Both the position numbers and the translations under genes were made by a program. The notes beneath the pieces were generated by a model, which had not been told where the DNA came from, made no database searches, and saw only the letters and a program-made list of their open reading frames with translations. 64,000 nucleotides of DNA from Pseudobdellovibrionaceae bacterium (GTDB lineage Bacteria > Bdellovibrionota > Bdellovibrionia > Bdellovibrionales > UBA1609), in contig CANEZP010000003.1 in assembly GCA_947444305.1 (NCBI GenBank), positions 1 to 64,000 of the forward strand, written 5' to 3'. Positions 17,016-24,720 of this stretch are shown here, piece after piece. Position 1 is the stretch's first letter, and each line of letters starts with the position of its first letter.

Positions 17016-18181
17016 TGAGCTCCGACAACAAAGATCATGGTTTTGAAACGCGCGCGATCCACGCCGGGCAAGAGCCCGACCCCACGACCGGCGCGATCAT
17101 GACTCCTATATATATGACGTCGACCTACGTACAACAATCGCCCGGCGTACATAAAGGTTACGAGTATTCGCGTTCGCACAATCCAACGCGCAAGGCTTAC
17201 GAGAACTGCATCGCTTCGCTCGAGGGCGGCACATTCGGTTACGCCTTTGCCTCCGGGCTTTCGGCGACGACCGTGCTGTTGCAAATGTTCAAAGCCGGCG
17301 ATCATATCTTGGCCGGTGACGACATGTACGGCGGCACCTTCCGATTGTTCGACAAAGTTTATCGCAACAATGGTTTTGAGTTCGGGTACGCCGACCTCAC
17401 CGATCCCGACAATTTCGATAAAGCCGTAAAACCGAATACCAAATTGTTGTGGCTCGAATCGCCGACGAATCCCATGTTGAAACTCGTCGACATCGCCGCG
17501 TTGGTTAAAAAGGCGCACGCTCGCGGAATTCTGGTCGCGGTCGACAATACTTTCATGAGTCCCTACTTCCAGCGCCCGCTCGAACTTGGTGCGGATCTCG
17601 TCGTGCATTCCTCGACCAAATATCTCGGCGGACATAGCGATGTGATCGGCGGCGTGATCGTTGGTCGTGCGCAAGCCTTGAACGAACGTTTATTTTTCCT
17701 GAGCAACGCGATGGGCCCGATTGCCTCCCCGTTCGATTCCTTTTTGGCGATGCGATCCCTTAAAACTTTGGCGATTCGCATGCGTGCGCATCAGGAAAAT
17801 GCGATCGAAGTGGTCAAGTTTCTACGCACCCAATCGGCAAAAATCGAAAAGGTGATTTACCCCGGCATGCCCGAGCATCCCCAACATGAGCTGGCAAAAC
17901 GCCAAATGTCGGGTTTCGGGGGCATGGTTTCTTTTGTCCTAAAGGGCGGAATGACCGAGACCCGCGCTTTTCTCGAAAATGTGCGCGTCTTTTCTTTGGC
18001 GGAAAGCTTAGGCGGCGTCGAATCGTTGGTGAACCACCCGGCGATCATGACCCACGCCTCGGTCCCTGCCGAAACCCGGAAAGTCTTAGGGATTTCGGAT
18101 AGTCTCGTGCGTTTGAGCGTGGGCATCGAAACCGCCCGGGATCTAATCCGTGATCTCGAACAGGCTCTGGCGAAGGTGTAG
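17015..18181 (+). CDS. metB: Cystathionine gamma-synthase/lyase family PLP enzyme
   Basis: This 388-residue enzyme belongs to the Cys/Met metabolism PLP family. The N-terminus GFETRAIHAGQEPDPTTGAI, the YSRSHNPTR motif and the PLP lysine in VHSSTKYLGGHSDVIGG are all intact. ESLGGVESLVNHPAIMTHAS is the C-terminal substrate region. Sequence alone does not clearly separate gamma-synthase (MetB), gamma-lyase and methionine gamma-lyase; the metB symbol is tentative. No other methionine gene is adjacent. Confidence 0.88.
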   Translation: MSSDNKDHGFETRAIHAGQEPDPTTGAIMTPIYMTSTYVQQSPGVHKGYEYSRSHNPTRKAYENCIASLEGGTFGYAFASGLSATTVLLQMFKAGDHILAGDDMYGGTFRLFDKVYRNNGFEFGYADLTDPDNFDKAVKPNTKLLWLESPTNPMLKLVDIAALVKKAHARGILVAVDNTFMSPYFQRPLELGADLVVHSSTKYLGGHSDVIGGVIVGRAQALNERLFFLSNAMGPIASPFDSFLAMRSLKTLAIRMRAHQENAIEVVKFLRTQSAKIEKVIYPGMPEHPQHELAKRQMSGFGGMVSFVLKGGMTETRAFLENVRVFSLAESLGGVESLVNHPAIMTHASVPAETRKVLGISDSLVRLSVGIETARDLIRDLEQALAKV

Positions 18182-18269
18182 GCGGCGCGTTGTTGCGAGC
18201 CCAAGTGCCCGTAAAGTTTGACAGCTTTGAGCATGCACGGCTAAATCCGTAGTTCGATTTCCCACTAGT

Positions 18270-18345
<76 letters not shown>

Positions 18346-18634
18346 AAACCTCTCCCTTTCTATGGTCGCGCTTTGCGCTCCCCAGCTTCGCTTTTGCTAA
18401 TGTTTTTTCGCCTCCGGCGAATGTTCGCCCGAAGGCTCACCTGCGTGCCGGCGCTGCGCTTGGCTTTGCTGGTGGGTGGGCGCTGCGCTTCGCTTGCTTT
18501 GCTCCGCCTTTTTTTCCTGGTTCATTTAAATTTGGATTTCGTTTTTTTGGCTTCTCCGCCTGGATGGCGGAGAAGGGGCGCTCGCATGGATGGATGGGCT
18601 TCGCTGTTTAGGGATTGGCTTTTTTGGAGATGGA

Positions 18635-18650
18635 TTCTGTGCGCACAGAA
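18635..18650. repeat. Dispersed palindrome copy 4
   Basis: Perfect copy of TTCTGTGCGCACAGAA, between tRNA-Phe and the precursor-peptide gene. Confidence 0.85.
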
Positions 18651-18731
18651 ATTTGTTTTTGAGGTTAATAGTTAGATTAATCTTTAGAACTGTCCGCTTT
18701 GCTTTGCTCGATCAGTATTTTCAAAAACGGT

Positions 18732-18747
18732 TTCTGTGCGCACAGAA
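18732..18747. repeat. Dispersed palindrome copy 5
   Basis: Perfect copy of TTCTGTGCGCACAGAA, 97 bases from copy 4. Confidence 0.85.
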
Positions 18748-18946
18748 AACTTGTCCAACTTTTTCATATTTATGCTCCTGCCGCCTTGCCGATCGTTCTA
18801 CACATGCGTCTCTTCGTTTGGAAAGTTGATTCGGGGATTCTTAATTCTAGGAAATTGTTGCTTCTATTCTGTTGAGGCTTATTTGAGGGCGGCATAAATC
18901 GCGCAATTCTTCTTTGCAGATCGTTAACTCAATAAAGGAGAACCCC

Positions 18947-19135
18947 TTGAAAATTCAGGTCTTAAAGAAACAGATGACCAAGAAAGTCATCCAAGCTTCG
19001 GCGAAACCGTCGGCCGTGCGTAATGCGGGTCCCGTGCGTAATGCGGGTCCCGTGCGTAATGCGGGTCCCGTGCGTAATGCGGGTCCCGTGCGTAATGCGG
19101 GTCCCGTGCGTAATGCCGGTCCGGTTCGTAACTAA
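18947..19135 (+). CDS. Candidate microcin C-like precursor peptide with six VRNAGP repeats
   Basis: TTG 18947 is preceded by AAAGGAG at ideal spacing and gives a 62-residue peptide. Residues 1-23 are a basic Lys/Gln-rich leader (MKIQVLKKQMTKKVIQASAK, then PSA). Six exact VRNAGP units follow (24-59), and the peptide ends VRN. It can equally be read as one VRN followed by six AGPVRN hexapeptides, each ending in Asn. Microcin C precursors (MccA) end in an Asn whose carboxylate is adenylated by the E1-like enzyme MccB, and an MccB-like enzyme, an exporter, a RimL-like acetyltransferase and a TldD-like protease lie directly downstream. No Cys, Ser-rich or lanthipeptide-type core is present. An alternative ATG start at 18974 has a poorer ribosome site. 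The function as a peptide-antibiotic precursor is inferred. Confidence 0.7.
   Translation: MKIQVLKKQMTKKVIQASAKPSAVRNAGPVRNAGPVRNAGPVRNAGPVRNAGPVRNAGPVRN
19016..19132 (+). repeat. 18-base in-frame tandem repeat in the precursor gene
   Basis: Five identical copies of GTGCGTAATGCGGGTCCC (19016-19105) are followed by a sixth with two synonymous changes (19106-19123) and a half copy ending in the stop codon. Lack of synonymous drift among the first five suggests recent expansion or homogenisation. Confidence 0.95.
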
Positions 19136-19151
19136 ACTTTTCTTAATGAGG

Positions 19152-19179
19152 CCGGGGCGTTTTTCGCGTCCCGGTTTTT
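19152..19179 (+). terminator. Terminator/attenuator between precursor and downstream genes
   Basis: CCGGGGCG and CGTCCCGG form an eight-pair stem (one G-T) with a seven-base loop, followed by five T residues. It lies 17 bases after the precursor stop and four bases before the exporter ATG. It would make a short abundant precursor transcript with partial read-through, as is known for mccA in E. coli. Confidence 0.8.
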
Positions 19180-19183
19180 AACT

Positions 19184-20413
19184 ATGAAATCGTTCACTTC
19201 CGCCCAAGTTTTGTTATTGCTGGATGGCTTCTACGAAGGTGGCCGGATGTTTGTCGGCGCCACCTCCGTCATCTACTTGCTCGCCAACGGAGCGACGCTG
19301 GGTCAGATCGCTTATCTCAAGCTCATTCAAGGTAGTGTTTTCCTAATTGCGGAAGTTCCCACCGGCACGTTTGCCGATCTGCACGGACGACGGAAAAGTT
19401 TGATCATCTCCACGCTCTTGGCGCTCGCCGGCTTTGCACTCTACTTTCTAGGAAACGGCTTCGAAGTTTTTGCGATTGCCGAGATTCTTACCGCGCTCTC
19501 CTTATGTTTTTGGTCGGGAGCCTACGAAGCATACTGCGTAGAGTACGCAGACCTAAATTCCGCTCCCGCGAAACTAGATCGTTTCTTTCACCTCAATCAA
19601 GCCACGGTCAGCGTCGCCGTTCTCATCTGTGGATTACTCGGAAGCGCCGTCGCCGAGTATAATCTTGGATACGCTTACTTGGCGGGTATTTTCACATTCG
19701 CGGCGGCGCTCGGCATTCTGGCGATGCTACCCGCAGATGAGGTCATCCCCCAGAGCGCAAAATCATTCGGAGCACGGGTGGTCCAACTCGGACGATCCTC
19801 GAAAGAGGCCGTTATTGAATGTCTTAAAAGTCCTGCGCTCATCCCATTGTTCGTCGCGAGCATCGCTGTGCAGTTTTCTATTCAACCGCTGCTTCATTAC
19901 TGGCAGCCCTTCTTTGAATCAGTAAGTCCGGGCTTACCCGTTTCTCAATTGGGCGTCGTCTTCACTAGTTACACGGCCCTAGGGGCGGTTCTCGGTCTTG
20001 TTTATTCTCGATTTACGGATCTAAAGTTTTTCCGAAGTTACGTCGGCACGATTGCCCTTTTTGGATTATTCAGCGTGCTCTATTTATTTTTGGGCCAGGC
20101 ATCAGGTTGGTGGCCGGCGTTGATCTTGTTCGCCGGGACGCAAGGGGCCTTAACGCTTGCCCGTACTTCGCTCATGGCAAGAATCAATGAACAGTCATCG
20201 AGTGAGAATCGGGCTCGAGTCCTAAGTTCCGTCAGTCTGTTTTCCCGATTCGGCATGATGGGCGCACTTTTTATCATTCCCGCAATTGTACGAACGCAAG
20301 AAATCGGGCCGCAACACACCGCCCAGATTTATAAAACGTTCTCGTACTTTTCGGTGGCGGCGGTCGGCCTCATTTTACTTAGCATGGTTCTACGCCGAAA
20401 ATTTAGAAAATGA
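19184..20413 (+). CDS. MFS exporter (MccC-like position in cluster)
   Basis: This is a 409-residue permease with about 12 membrane helices. The MFS loop motif between helices 2 and 3 is visible as GTFADLHGRRKS. Microcin C clusters use an MFS exporter, MccC, for export and self-protection; position right after the precursor suggests the same job here. Substrate is inferred. No good ribosome site is seen between the terminator and ATG, so translation may be weak. The stop overlaps the next ATG by four bases (ATGA). Confidence 0.85.
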   Translation: MKSFTSAQVLLLLDGFYEGGRMFVGATSVIYLLANGATLGQIAYLKLIQGSVFLIAEVPTGTFADLHGRRKSLIISTLLALAGFALYFLGNGFEVFAIAEILTALSLCFWSGAYEAYCVEYADLNSAPAKLDRFFHLNQATVSVAVLICGLLGSAVAEYNLGYAYLAGIFTFAAALGILAMLPADEVIPQSAKSFGARVVQLGRSSKEAVIECLKSPALIPLFVASIAVQFSIQPLLHYWQPFFESVSPGLPVSQLGVVFTSYTALGAVLGLVYSRFTDLKFFRSYVGTIALFGLFSVLYLFLGQASGWWPALILFAGTQGALTLARTSLMARINEQSSSENRARVLSSVSLFSRFGMMGALFIIPAIVRTQEIGPQHTAQIYKTFSYFSVAAVGLILLSMVLRRKFRK

Positions 20414-20832
20414 GAGCCTGGCCGCGCCGATATTCTTTAGCCGCAATTGCTTTCTTCGCTTTCGCGGCGATTCAGCTTACGAGTTCGGTTTCAAGTTTAT
20501 CCTTTTATCCGTTTAGCCCCTATCGCATGTTCTCAAAGAATTGGAAAAGCGGGATCGAGATGGAACAGATCTTGGTTAAATCGGGGAACCTTTCCTATCG
20601 CCCCTGGGACCTGATGAAAATCCCGTTCTTCCAAGCTAACTCCATCGCCTTTACGACCTTTCTTGACGATGCACCGTTCGAACAGCGTGAAATTGTCTGT
20701 TCACTCTACCGGAAGAACATCGCCGGTTCGGAGGAGATTAAAATCATCCAGCAACATGTTCGATATTCTGATGCGAACGGAATGATGAACGGCGAAATTA
20801 TTTTCGAGAAGGAAGTTTGGGCGTGTCGCTAA
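20410..20832 (+). CDS. Membrane-anchored protein of unknown function (HTTM companion)
   Basis: This is a 140-residue protein with one N-terminal hydrophobic segment (YSLAAIAFFAFAAIQLTSSV), either anchor or signal, then the stretch FYPFSPYRMFSKNW. The rest is a soluble domain without recognised motifs. It is coupled to the MFS gene by an ATGA overlap and to the HTTM gene by a ten-base overlap. Small proteins with a YPFxxYxMF-like stretch often sit beside HTTM proteins (general recollection, not verified). Role in the cluster is unknown. Confidence 0.65.
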   Translation: MRAWPRRYSLAAIAFFAFAAIQLTSSVSSLSFYPFSPYRMFSKNWKSGIEMEQILVKSGNLSYRPWDLMKIPFFQANSIAFTTFLDDAPFEQREIVCSLYRKNIAGSEEIKIIQQHVRYSDANGMMNGEIIFEKEVWACR

Positions 20833-21680
20833 AACTTATTCACGAATTCCTTTTCCGTGCCGGGGCCGAGCGTTTTGCCCGCGCGATTGTCGTCGCTCTG
20901 CCGCTCTACGCCGTGTTTCGGGTCTGGCTTTACGATTGGGCCAGCTATTCTAAGCTCGCGGTCTTCCTTTACCGGCCGCCCGGATTTCTCGCTTTGCCCT
21001 TCCCCGCGCTTTCAACCCTGATCGCCCTCCAAATGTTGGCCACCATCCTAGGTTTAGGCGTCGCGACCGGTCGGTTGGGTGGGAAGACGCTGTTCCTCTT
21101 CGCTTGGCTAAATCTTCTTTTTGATTACTGGCACAATGGATTCGGCTTTATCGAAGTGCAAATTCATTATGTATGGTTTTTATTTATTTTAAGTCTTTGC
21201 CCGAACCCAGGAAGAAGATCAGGCCCCGTGGCCTCTAGCTTCGCTTTTCGGGGAATGGAATTGATCGTGGTCTTAGCCTACTTCCAATCCGGGATAGCTA
21301 AGTTGATTCAATCCGGCATTTCCTGGGCTTCTGATGGGACAACACTCCAAATCGCTTTGCTCCGGCAAGGTCTACAGATCGGCGAATGGCTTGCGCAGTG
21401 GCCTACCCCCATTCGGTGCTTGTCGTGGATAACGTTAATCTTCGAACTTTCGTTTTTGTTCTACTATGCGTTTCCCCGTCTGCGATGGATTTGGCTTACC
21501 ACCTCGGTCGGCTTCCATCTCGGAACTTGGTTATTTCTAGGAATAGATTTTAGTCATCTGTGGATTTTCGCGGCGACTGTTCTCATTGCCGCGCCTGAAT
21601 TAGTGAACCTGCCACGCTCGCGACCTTTGATTCTAAAATGGCCTGAAGTTTGTAAGTATCTAACAACGAGGGCTTGTTAA
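20823..21680 (+). CDS. HTTM-domain (vitamin K carboxylase-like) membrane protein
   Basis: This protein of about 285 residues has several membrane helices. FLFAWLNLLFDYWHNGFGF, IHYVWFLFILSLCPN and AYFQSGIAKLIQSGISWASD match the order of conserved parts in HTTM proteins, the membrane domain shared with vitamin K-dependent gamma-carboxylase; the Lys in SGIAKL aligns by eye with the active-site-region Lys. It lacks the carboxylase lumenal domain. GTG 20823 is preferred to TTG 20817 because GAAGGAAG is better spaced. What it modifies or transports is unknown; being inside the cluster suggests action on the peptide product. Confidence 0.7.
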   Translation: MSLKLIHEFLFRAGAERFARAIVVALPLYAVFRVWLYDWASYSKLAVFLYRPPGFLALPFPALSTLIALQMLATILGLGVATGRLGGKTLFLFAWLNLLFDYWHNGFGFIEVQIHYVWFLFILSLCPNPGRRSGPVASSFAFRGMELIVVLAYFQSGIAKLIQSGISWASDGTTLQIALLRQGLQIGEWLAQWPTPIRCLSWITLIFELSFLFYYAFPRLRWIWLTTSVGFHLGTWLFLGIDFSHLWIFAATVLIAAPELVNLPRSRPLILKWPEVCKYLTTRAC

Positions 21681-21774
21681 GATGTCGATCGCCGTACTGA
21701 TTATTGCGCTACTGTTAAATTCTTTAAGTCCAAGCTACGGATTTCCCACTCAAATTAATAACTCAGGAGAAAAA

Positions 21775-22272
21775 ATGGAAAACGGCATCATCACTCTTCG
21801 GCCACTTCGGTCCACGGATGTAGACGCATTTCTTACTTGGGGGAGTGATCCTGAAGTTACGCAGAGTTTGTTTTGGGATCCGCATACCGATCGTGAAGCG
21901 GCTCGCGAGTTTCTCAAAAAGGTCGCCGAACCACATCCCTGGTTCATGGCGATCTGCTTAGACGGCGAACCCGTCGGTGCGATTACTCTAGATAAGGGAA
22001 GCGGCCGCGCCGGCAACCGGGCCGAACTGGGATACGTGTTGGCTAAAAAACATTGGGGAAAAGGGATTGTCACCCAAGCCACTCGTATGGCACTTCTCCG
22101 CGGCTTTGAAGATTTGGGTGTGGAGCGAATCGAGGCTTGGGTTGATCCCGAGAACAAAGGCTCGATCAAGGTTTTAGAAAGTTCGGATATGAAATGCGAA
22201 GGATTACTAAAAAAATACGTTGTTCACCGCGGACAAACCAAAGACAGGTTAATTTATGCAAAAACAAAATAG
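21775..22272 (+). CDS. RimL-like GNAT acetyltransferase (MccE C-domain-like, self-immunity candidate)
   Basis: This is a 165-residue GNAT protein. ITLRPLRSTDVDAFLTWGSD starts the fold; the acetyl-CoA site is KHWGKGIVTQATRMALL; VERIEAWVDPENKGSIKVLE completes it. ATG 21775 has CAGGAG in front and is chosen; a frame open to 21682 adds a signal-like stretch unlikely in this family. In microcin C systems the RimL-like C-terminal domain of MccE acetylates the processed toxic aminoacyl nucleotide and protects the producer. The same role is proposed here by context. It overlaps the next gene by 17 bases. Confidence 0.82.
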   Translation: MENGIITLRPLRSTDVDAFLTWGSDPEVTQSLFWDPHTDREAAREFLKKVAEPHPWFMAICLDGEPVGAITLDKGSGRAGNRAELGYVLAKKHWGKGIVTQATRMALLRGFEDLGVERIEAWVDPENKGSIKVLESSDMKCEGLLKKYVVHRGQTKDRLIYAKTK

Positions 22273-23317
22273 TGCAGAAGTTCAATACCAAATCCCCCGC
22301 TACCTAGGTTTGCGCGAAATCAAAAAACGCAAAGGAGCGTATGAAGTCTCGCTCGGATTTGCCCTGAAAAATCGAGTTGATCTGGTGCTCGATCAACCGG
22401 GTCTAGATTTACTCGTCGCCTGCCAAGAACCTATCTCAATCGCGCAACTTCGAAGAAAACTCAAAGCGAAAAACCGCGAGGTTCAAGACTGTCTCGATGT
22501 CTTATTAAAGGCCAAGGCCATCGTCGAAATTCCGACCGTGCCCGAAGATTTTACTAGATATGACCGCCACCTTTTATTTTACCAGCTCAGCGGCTTAGAT
22601 CCTGTCGAAGCCCAGCGAAAGATTTCTCAATCAACGATCGCGCTCATCGGGGTCGGCGGAATCGGAAACTGGGCTTCGCTCGCCGCGATCGGAGCCGGGT
22701 TCAAAGAAATCCGCCTGATCGATTTCGACACGATTGAACTGAGCAACCTGACCCGCCAAGTGTTGTTTAAAGAGCGTGATCTCGGAAAAACCAAACTGAA
22801 GGTCGCGGGCGAAGAACTTACGGCCAGAAACAGTAAGACTAAAATTGTCCCGTTCGATATGAAAGTTTCGTCGGCAAAACAGCTTTCCAAAATCTTGAAG
22901 GGGGTCGACTTCGTCATTTTATCCGCGGACCGTCCCGAGGAGATTCATGACTGGGTCGATGACGTTTGCATTAAGCAGAAAATTCCGTATCTGAATCTCG
23001 GCTACCGGGATCACGAAGGGGTGATCGGTCCCCTGACGGTTGCCAAAAAAACTTCCTGCTACCAATGTTTCAAGCCGGCGCCGGTTAAGAACTCGCCCGC
23101 GAAGAGAAAGGCCGGCGCCCTAAGACCTAATTACCAAGCACCTTCGTTTGGACCACTCAACGCTATCGTATCGGCGCTCGGGGTTAACGAGATGATTAAG
23201 TATATCGTCGGCATGGAGGCGCAATCGTTTGCGACCGAATTAGCCGTTGACCCCCATACCTTGGAAGTCACTCGCACTCCGTACGGGCGAGACCCTCATT
23301 GCTGGCACTGCGGCTAA
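22256..23317 (+). CDS. MccB-like E1/ThiF adenylating enzyme with N-terminal peptide-binding region
   Basis: This is a 353-residue enzyme, close to the length of MccB. Residues about 14-95 look like a winged-helix PqqD-like/RRE clamp (LDLLVACQEPISIAQLRRKL). The adenylation fold follows: GVGGIG at 132-137, LIDFDTIELSNLTRQVLF at about 154-171, and a four-Cys Zn site (C268, C271, C349, C352). MccB adenylates the C-terminal Asn of the MccA peptide and forms a phosphoramidate. A TOMM-type role is less likely because there is no YcaO gene, and there is no ubiquitin-like ThiS/MoaD partner. Overlap with the acetyltransferase gene and a four-base gap to the TldD-like gene indicate one operon. Confidence 0.85.
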   Translation: MQKQNSAEVQYQIPRYLGLREIKKRKGAYEVSLGFALKNRVDLVLDQPGLDLLVACQEPISIAQLRRKLKAKNREVQDCLDVLLKAKAIVEIPTVPEDFTRYDRHLLFYQLSGLDPVEAQRKISQSTIALIGVGGIGNWASLAAIGAGFKEIRLIDFDTIELSNLTRQVLFKERDLGKTKLKVAGEELTARNSKTKIVPFDMKVSSAKQLSKILKGVDFVILSADRPEEIHDWVDDVCIKQKIPYLNLGYRDHEGVIGPLTVAKKTSCYQCFKPAPVKNSPAKRKAGALRPNYQAPSFGPLNAIVSALGVNEMIKYIVGMEAQSFATELAVDPHTLEVTRTPYGRDPHCWHCG

Positions 23318-23320
23318 ACA

Positions 23321-24391
23321 ATGCTAAAGCGGCGGCAAGAATCTTTTGAACATGAACTGCGCTGGGTGAGGGGCGTGCGGGCCCTTGCCCGCACCAACGC
23401 CACCGCCGGAACGTGGAGCCTGAGCTCCGCGGGAAAAGTATCCCAACAAACCGAGCGCGCCGTTTGCCCCAACGAAGTAGGCCGTTTACCTAAGCTTAAT
23501 CATAGATTGATTGCGCGATTTGATTCCGTTCGTTTGCTACGCCGGCAAGACATGACACGAATCGATGGCCGGCAGGTTAACCGAGAGCAGATCTACATCG
23601 AAGCGACGCTAGCCCCATTCGGCACCTGGAGCACGGTCATGATGACGGACGTTCGAGATATAGGGTTACTCCTCGAAGGCTGGTTGCAAGAACAGCTCGC
23701 CTACTGCACGCTCCCGGAAAAAATGGATGAGGTAAATTGCTCGGTCATCGAATTCAGTCCGACGGCGTTGGGATATCTGTTACACGAATCGCTCGGTCAT
23801 CGTCTCGAGAGCGATGATTTCAAAAAGCCTTTTGAGTTCAGTTCTTTTACACCCGTCAATTTCGACGTTTGGGATACTCCGGGATTGAAGGGCACCCCAG
23901 GATTTTGTCCCTTTGATGATATGGGGACGCAGGGCAGCCCCGTTCGTTTGCTCGAAGGTAAATCCGGTCGCCAGCAATTATTAACGGCCAAGAGCGGAAA
24001 CCTCCGGGCGGTTCACCATGGCTGGCATCCGATTATTCGGCAGCGCACGTTGGAAGTTCATGCGCGAAAAACATCGAGCGTCCCCGTGGCGGCGAAAATC
24101 TTCATCGATGAAATCGGTTCCGGGACTTTCAGAAACGAAAGTGCGTACCTCGAAACATCCAGACAGTATTACGTAGACTCCCGCGGTCGCCGGGTCCGCA
24201 TGCCGCGTTTACAGATCGAAGTCCGGTTGGATTTTGTTTGTGGACTAAATGTTTTTGGCGATGCTCACTACGTACATCCGGGCGGAGGCTGCGACAAGGG
24301 CTCTCAGCGCGGTCTCGGAATCTCTTTCAAAAGCCCGAGCGCCTGGGCCGATCTTGATTCAAACCCGATTGAAATCCACGCGTTGACGTAA
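23321..24391 (+). CDS. TldD-like metalloprotease (shortened, cluster-encoded)
   Basis: This is a 356-residue protein. It keeps the TldD metal motif as LLHESLGHRLESD (HExxxH, residues 155-160) and the C-terminal metal-ligand region GGGCDKGSQRGLGISFKSP (Cys324). E. coli TldD is about 480 residues, so part of the N-terminal domain is missing. TldD/TldE degrades unfolded peptides and matures some RiPPs, including microcin B17 and a Yersinia peptide-cytidine antibiotic of the microcin C class. No TldE-like second subunit is nearby. Here it may cut the repeated precursor, for example at Asn-Ala junctions; this is inference. It is the last gene of the operon. Confidence 0.82.
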   Translation: MLKRRQESFEHELRWVRGVRALARTNATAGTWSLSSAGKVSQQTERAVCPNEVGRLPKLNHRLIARFDSVRLLRRQDMTRIDGRQVNREQIYIEATLAPFGTWSTVMMTDVRDIGLLLEGWLQEQLAYCTLPEKMDEVNCSVIEFSPTALGYLLHESLGHRLESDDFKKPFEFSSFTPVNFDVWDTPGLKGTPGFCPFDDMGTQGSPVRLLEGKSGRQQLLTAKSGNLRAVHHGWHPIIRQRTLEVHARKTSSVPVAAKIFIDEIGSGTFRNESAYLETSRQYYVDSRGRRVRMPRLQIEVRLDFVCGLNVFGDAHYVHPGGGCDKGSQRGLGISFKSPSAWADLDSNPIEIHALT

Positions 24392-24441
24392 TCAGCGAAG
24401 TTTCGCGCCGGTGATTTTTTCGACACTTATTGCGTCTGACT

Positions 24442-24720
24442 TTATCGGAGTCCGCCGAGAATTCTCTTTTCAAACAATGCGGCAAGTATCGCGCCGCCGA
24501 TTGCGAAAGAAAAAACAACGGTTAACCGCCATCTGTTCACCTCGTTCATACATCGATAGTCCGGTACATCGCCTATAAATCTAGGGCACTCAGCCAAGAA
24601 TCGCTCGGTAGCCTCGTGCCCGAAAAACCGGATAACCAGGGCCCCGATCGCGGTTGCCAATGCGGCCCCTAAAAATATAACTCCGAATCTTTTCAATCGA
24701 TTCTTCACCTTTACTGCCAA
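24442..24720 (-). CDS. Small two-helix membrane protein of unknown function
   Basis: This is a 92-residue protein with two hydrophobic segments (GVIFLGAALATAIGALVIRF and FSFAIGGAILAALF) separated by a short loop containing two Cys. Its start overlaps the stop of the upstream VWA gene by ten bases, which supports it as real. No family was recognised. Confidence 0.55.
   Translation of the reverse strand: MAVKVKNRLKRFGVIFLGAALATAIGALVIRFFGHEATERFLAECPRFIGDVPDYRCMNEVNRWRLTVVFSFAIGGAILAALFEKRILGGLR

Larger units (their letters stand above)
18346..18946 (+). other. Gene-free spacer between tRNA-Phe and the RiPP-like cluster
   Basis: These 600 bases have no convincing gene. The first part is low-complexity (repeated CTTCGC, TTTGCT, CTGCGCTT words). 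The second half is AT-richer and contains two copies of the dispersed palindrome. The promoter of the cluster should lie at its right end, but no clear -10/-35 pair stands out. Confidence 0.6.

Noticed and set aside
19016..19132. Short direct repeats as a CRISPR array
   Set aside because: The 18-base units are contiguous without spacers, keep the reading frame and lie in a gene with a ribosome site.
21682..21774. Signal-peptide extension of the acetyltransferase
   Set aside because: GNAT enzymes need cytoplasmic acetyl-CoA, and ATG 21775 has a good ribosome site; the upstream frame is probably only open by chance.
18947..24391. Cluster as a thiazole/oxazole (TOMM) or lanthipeptide system
   Set aside because: There is no YcaO or LanB/LanM gene and the core lacks Cys and has no Ser or Thr in the repeats, while the terminal Asn fits MccB chemistry.
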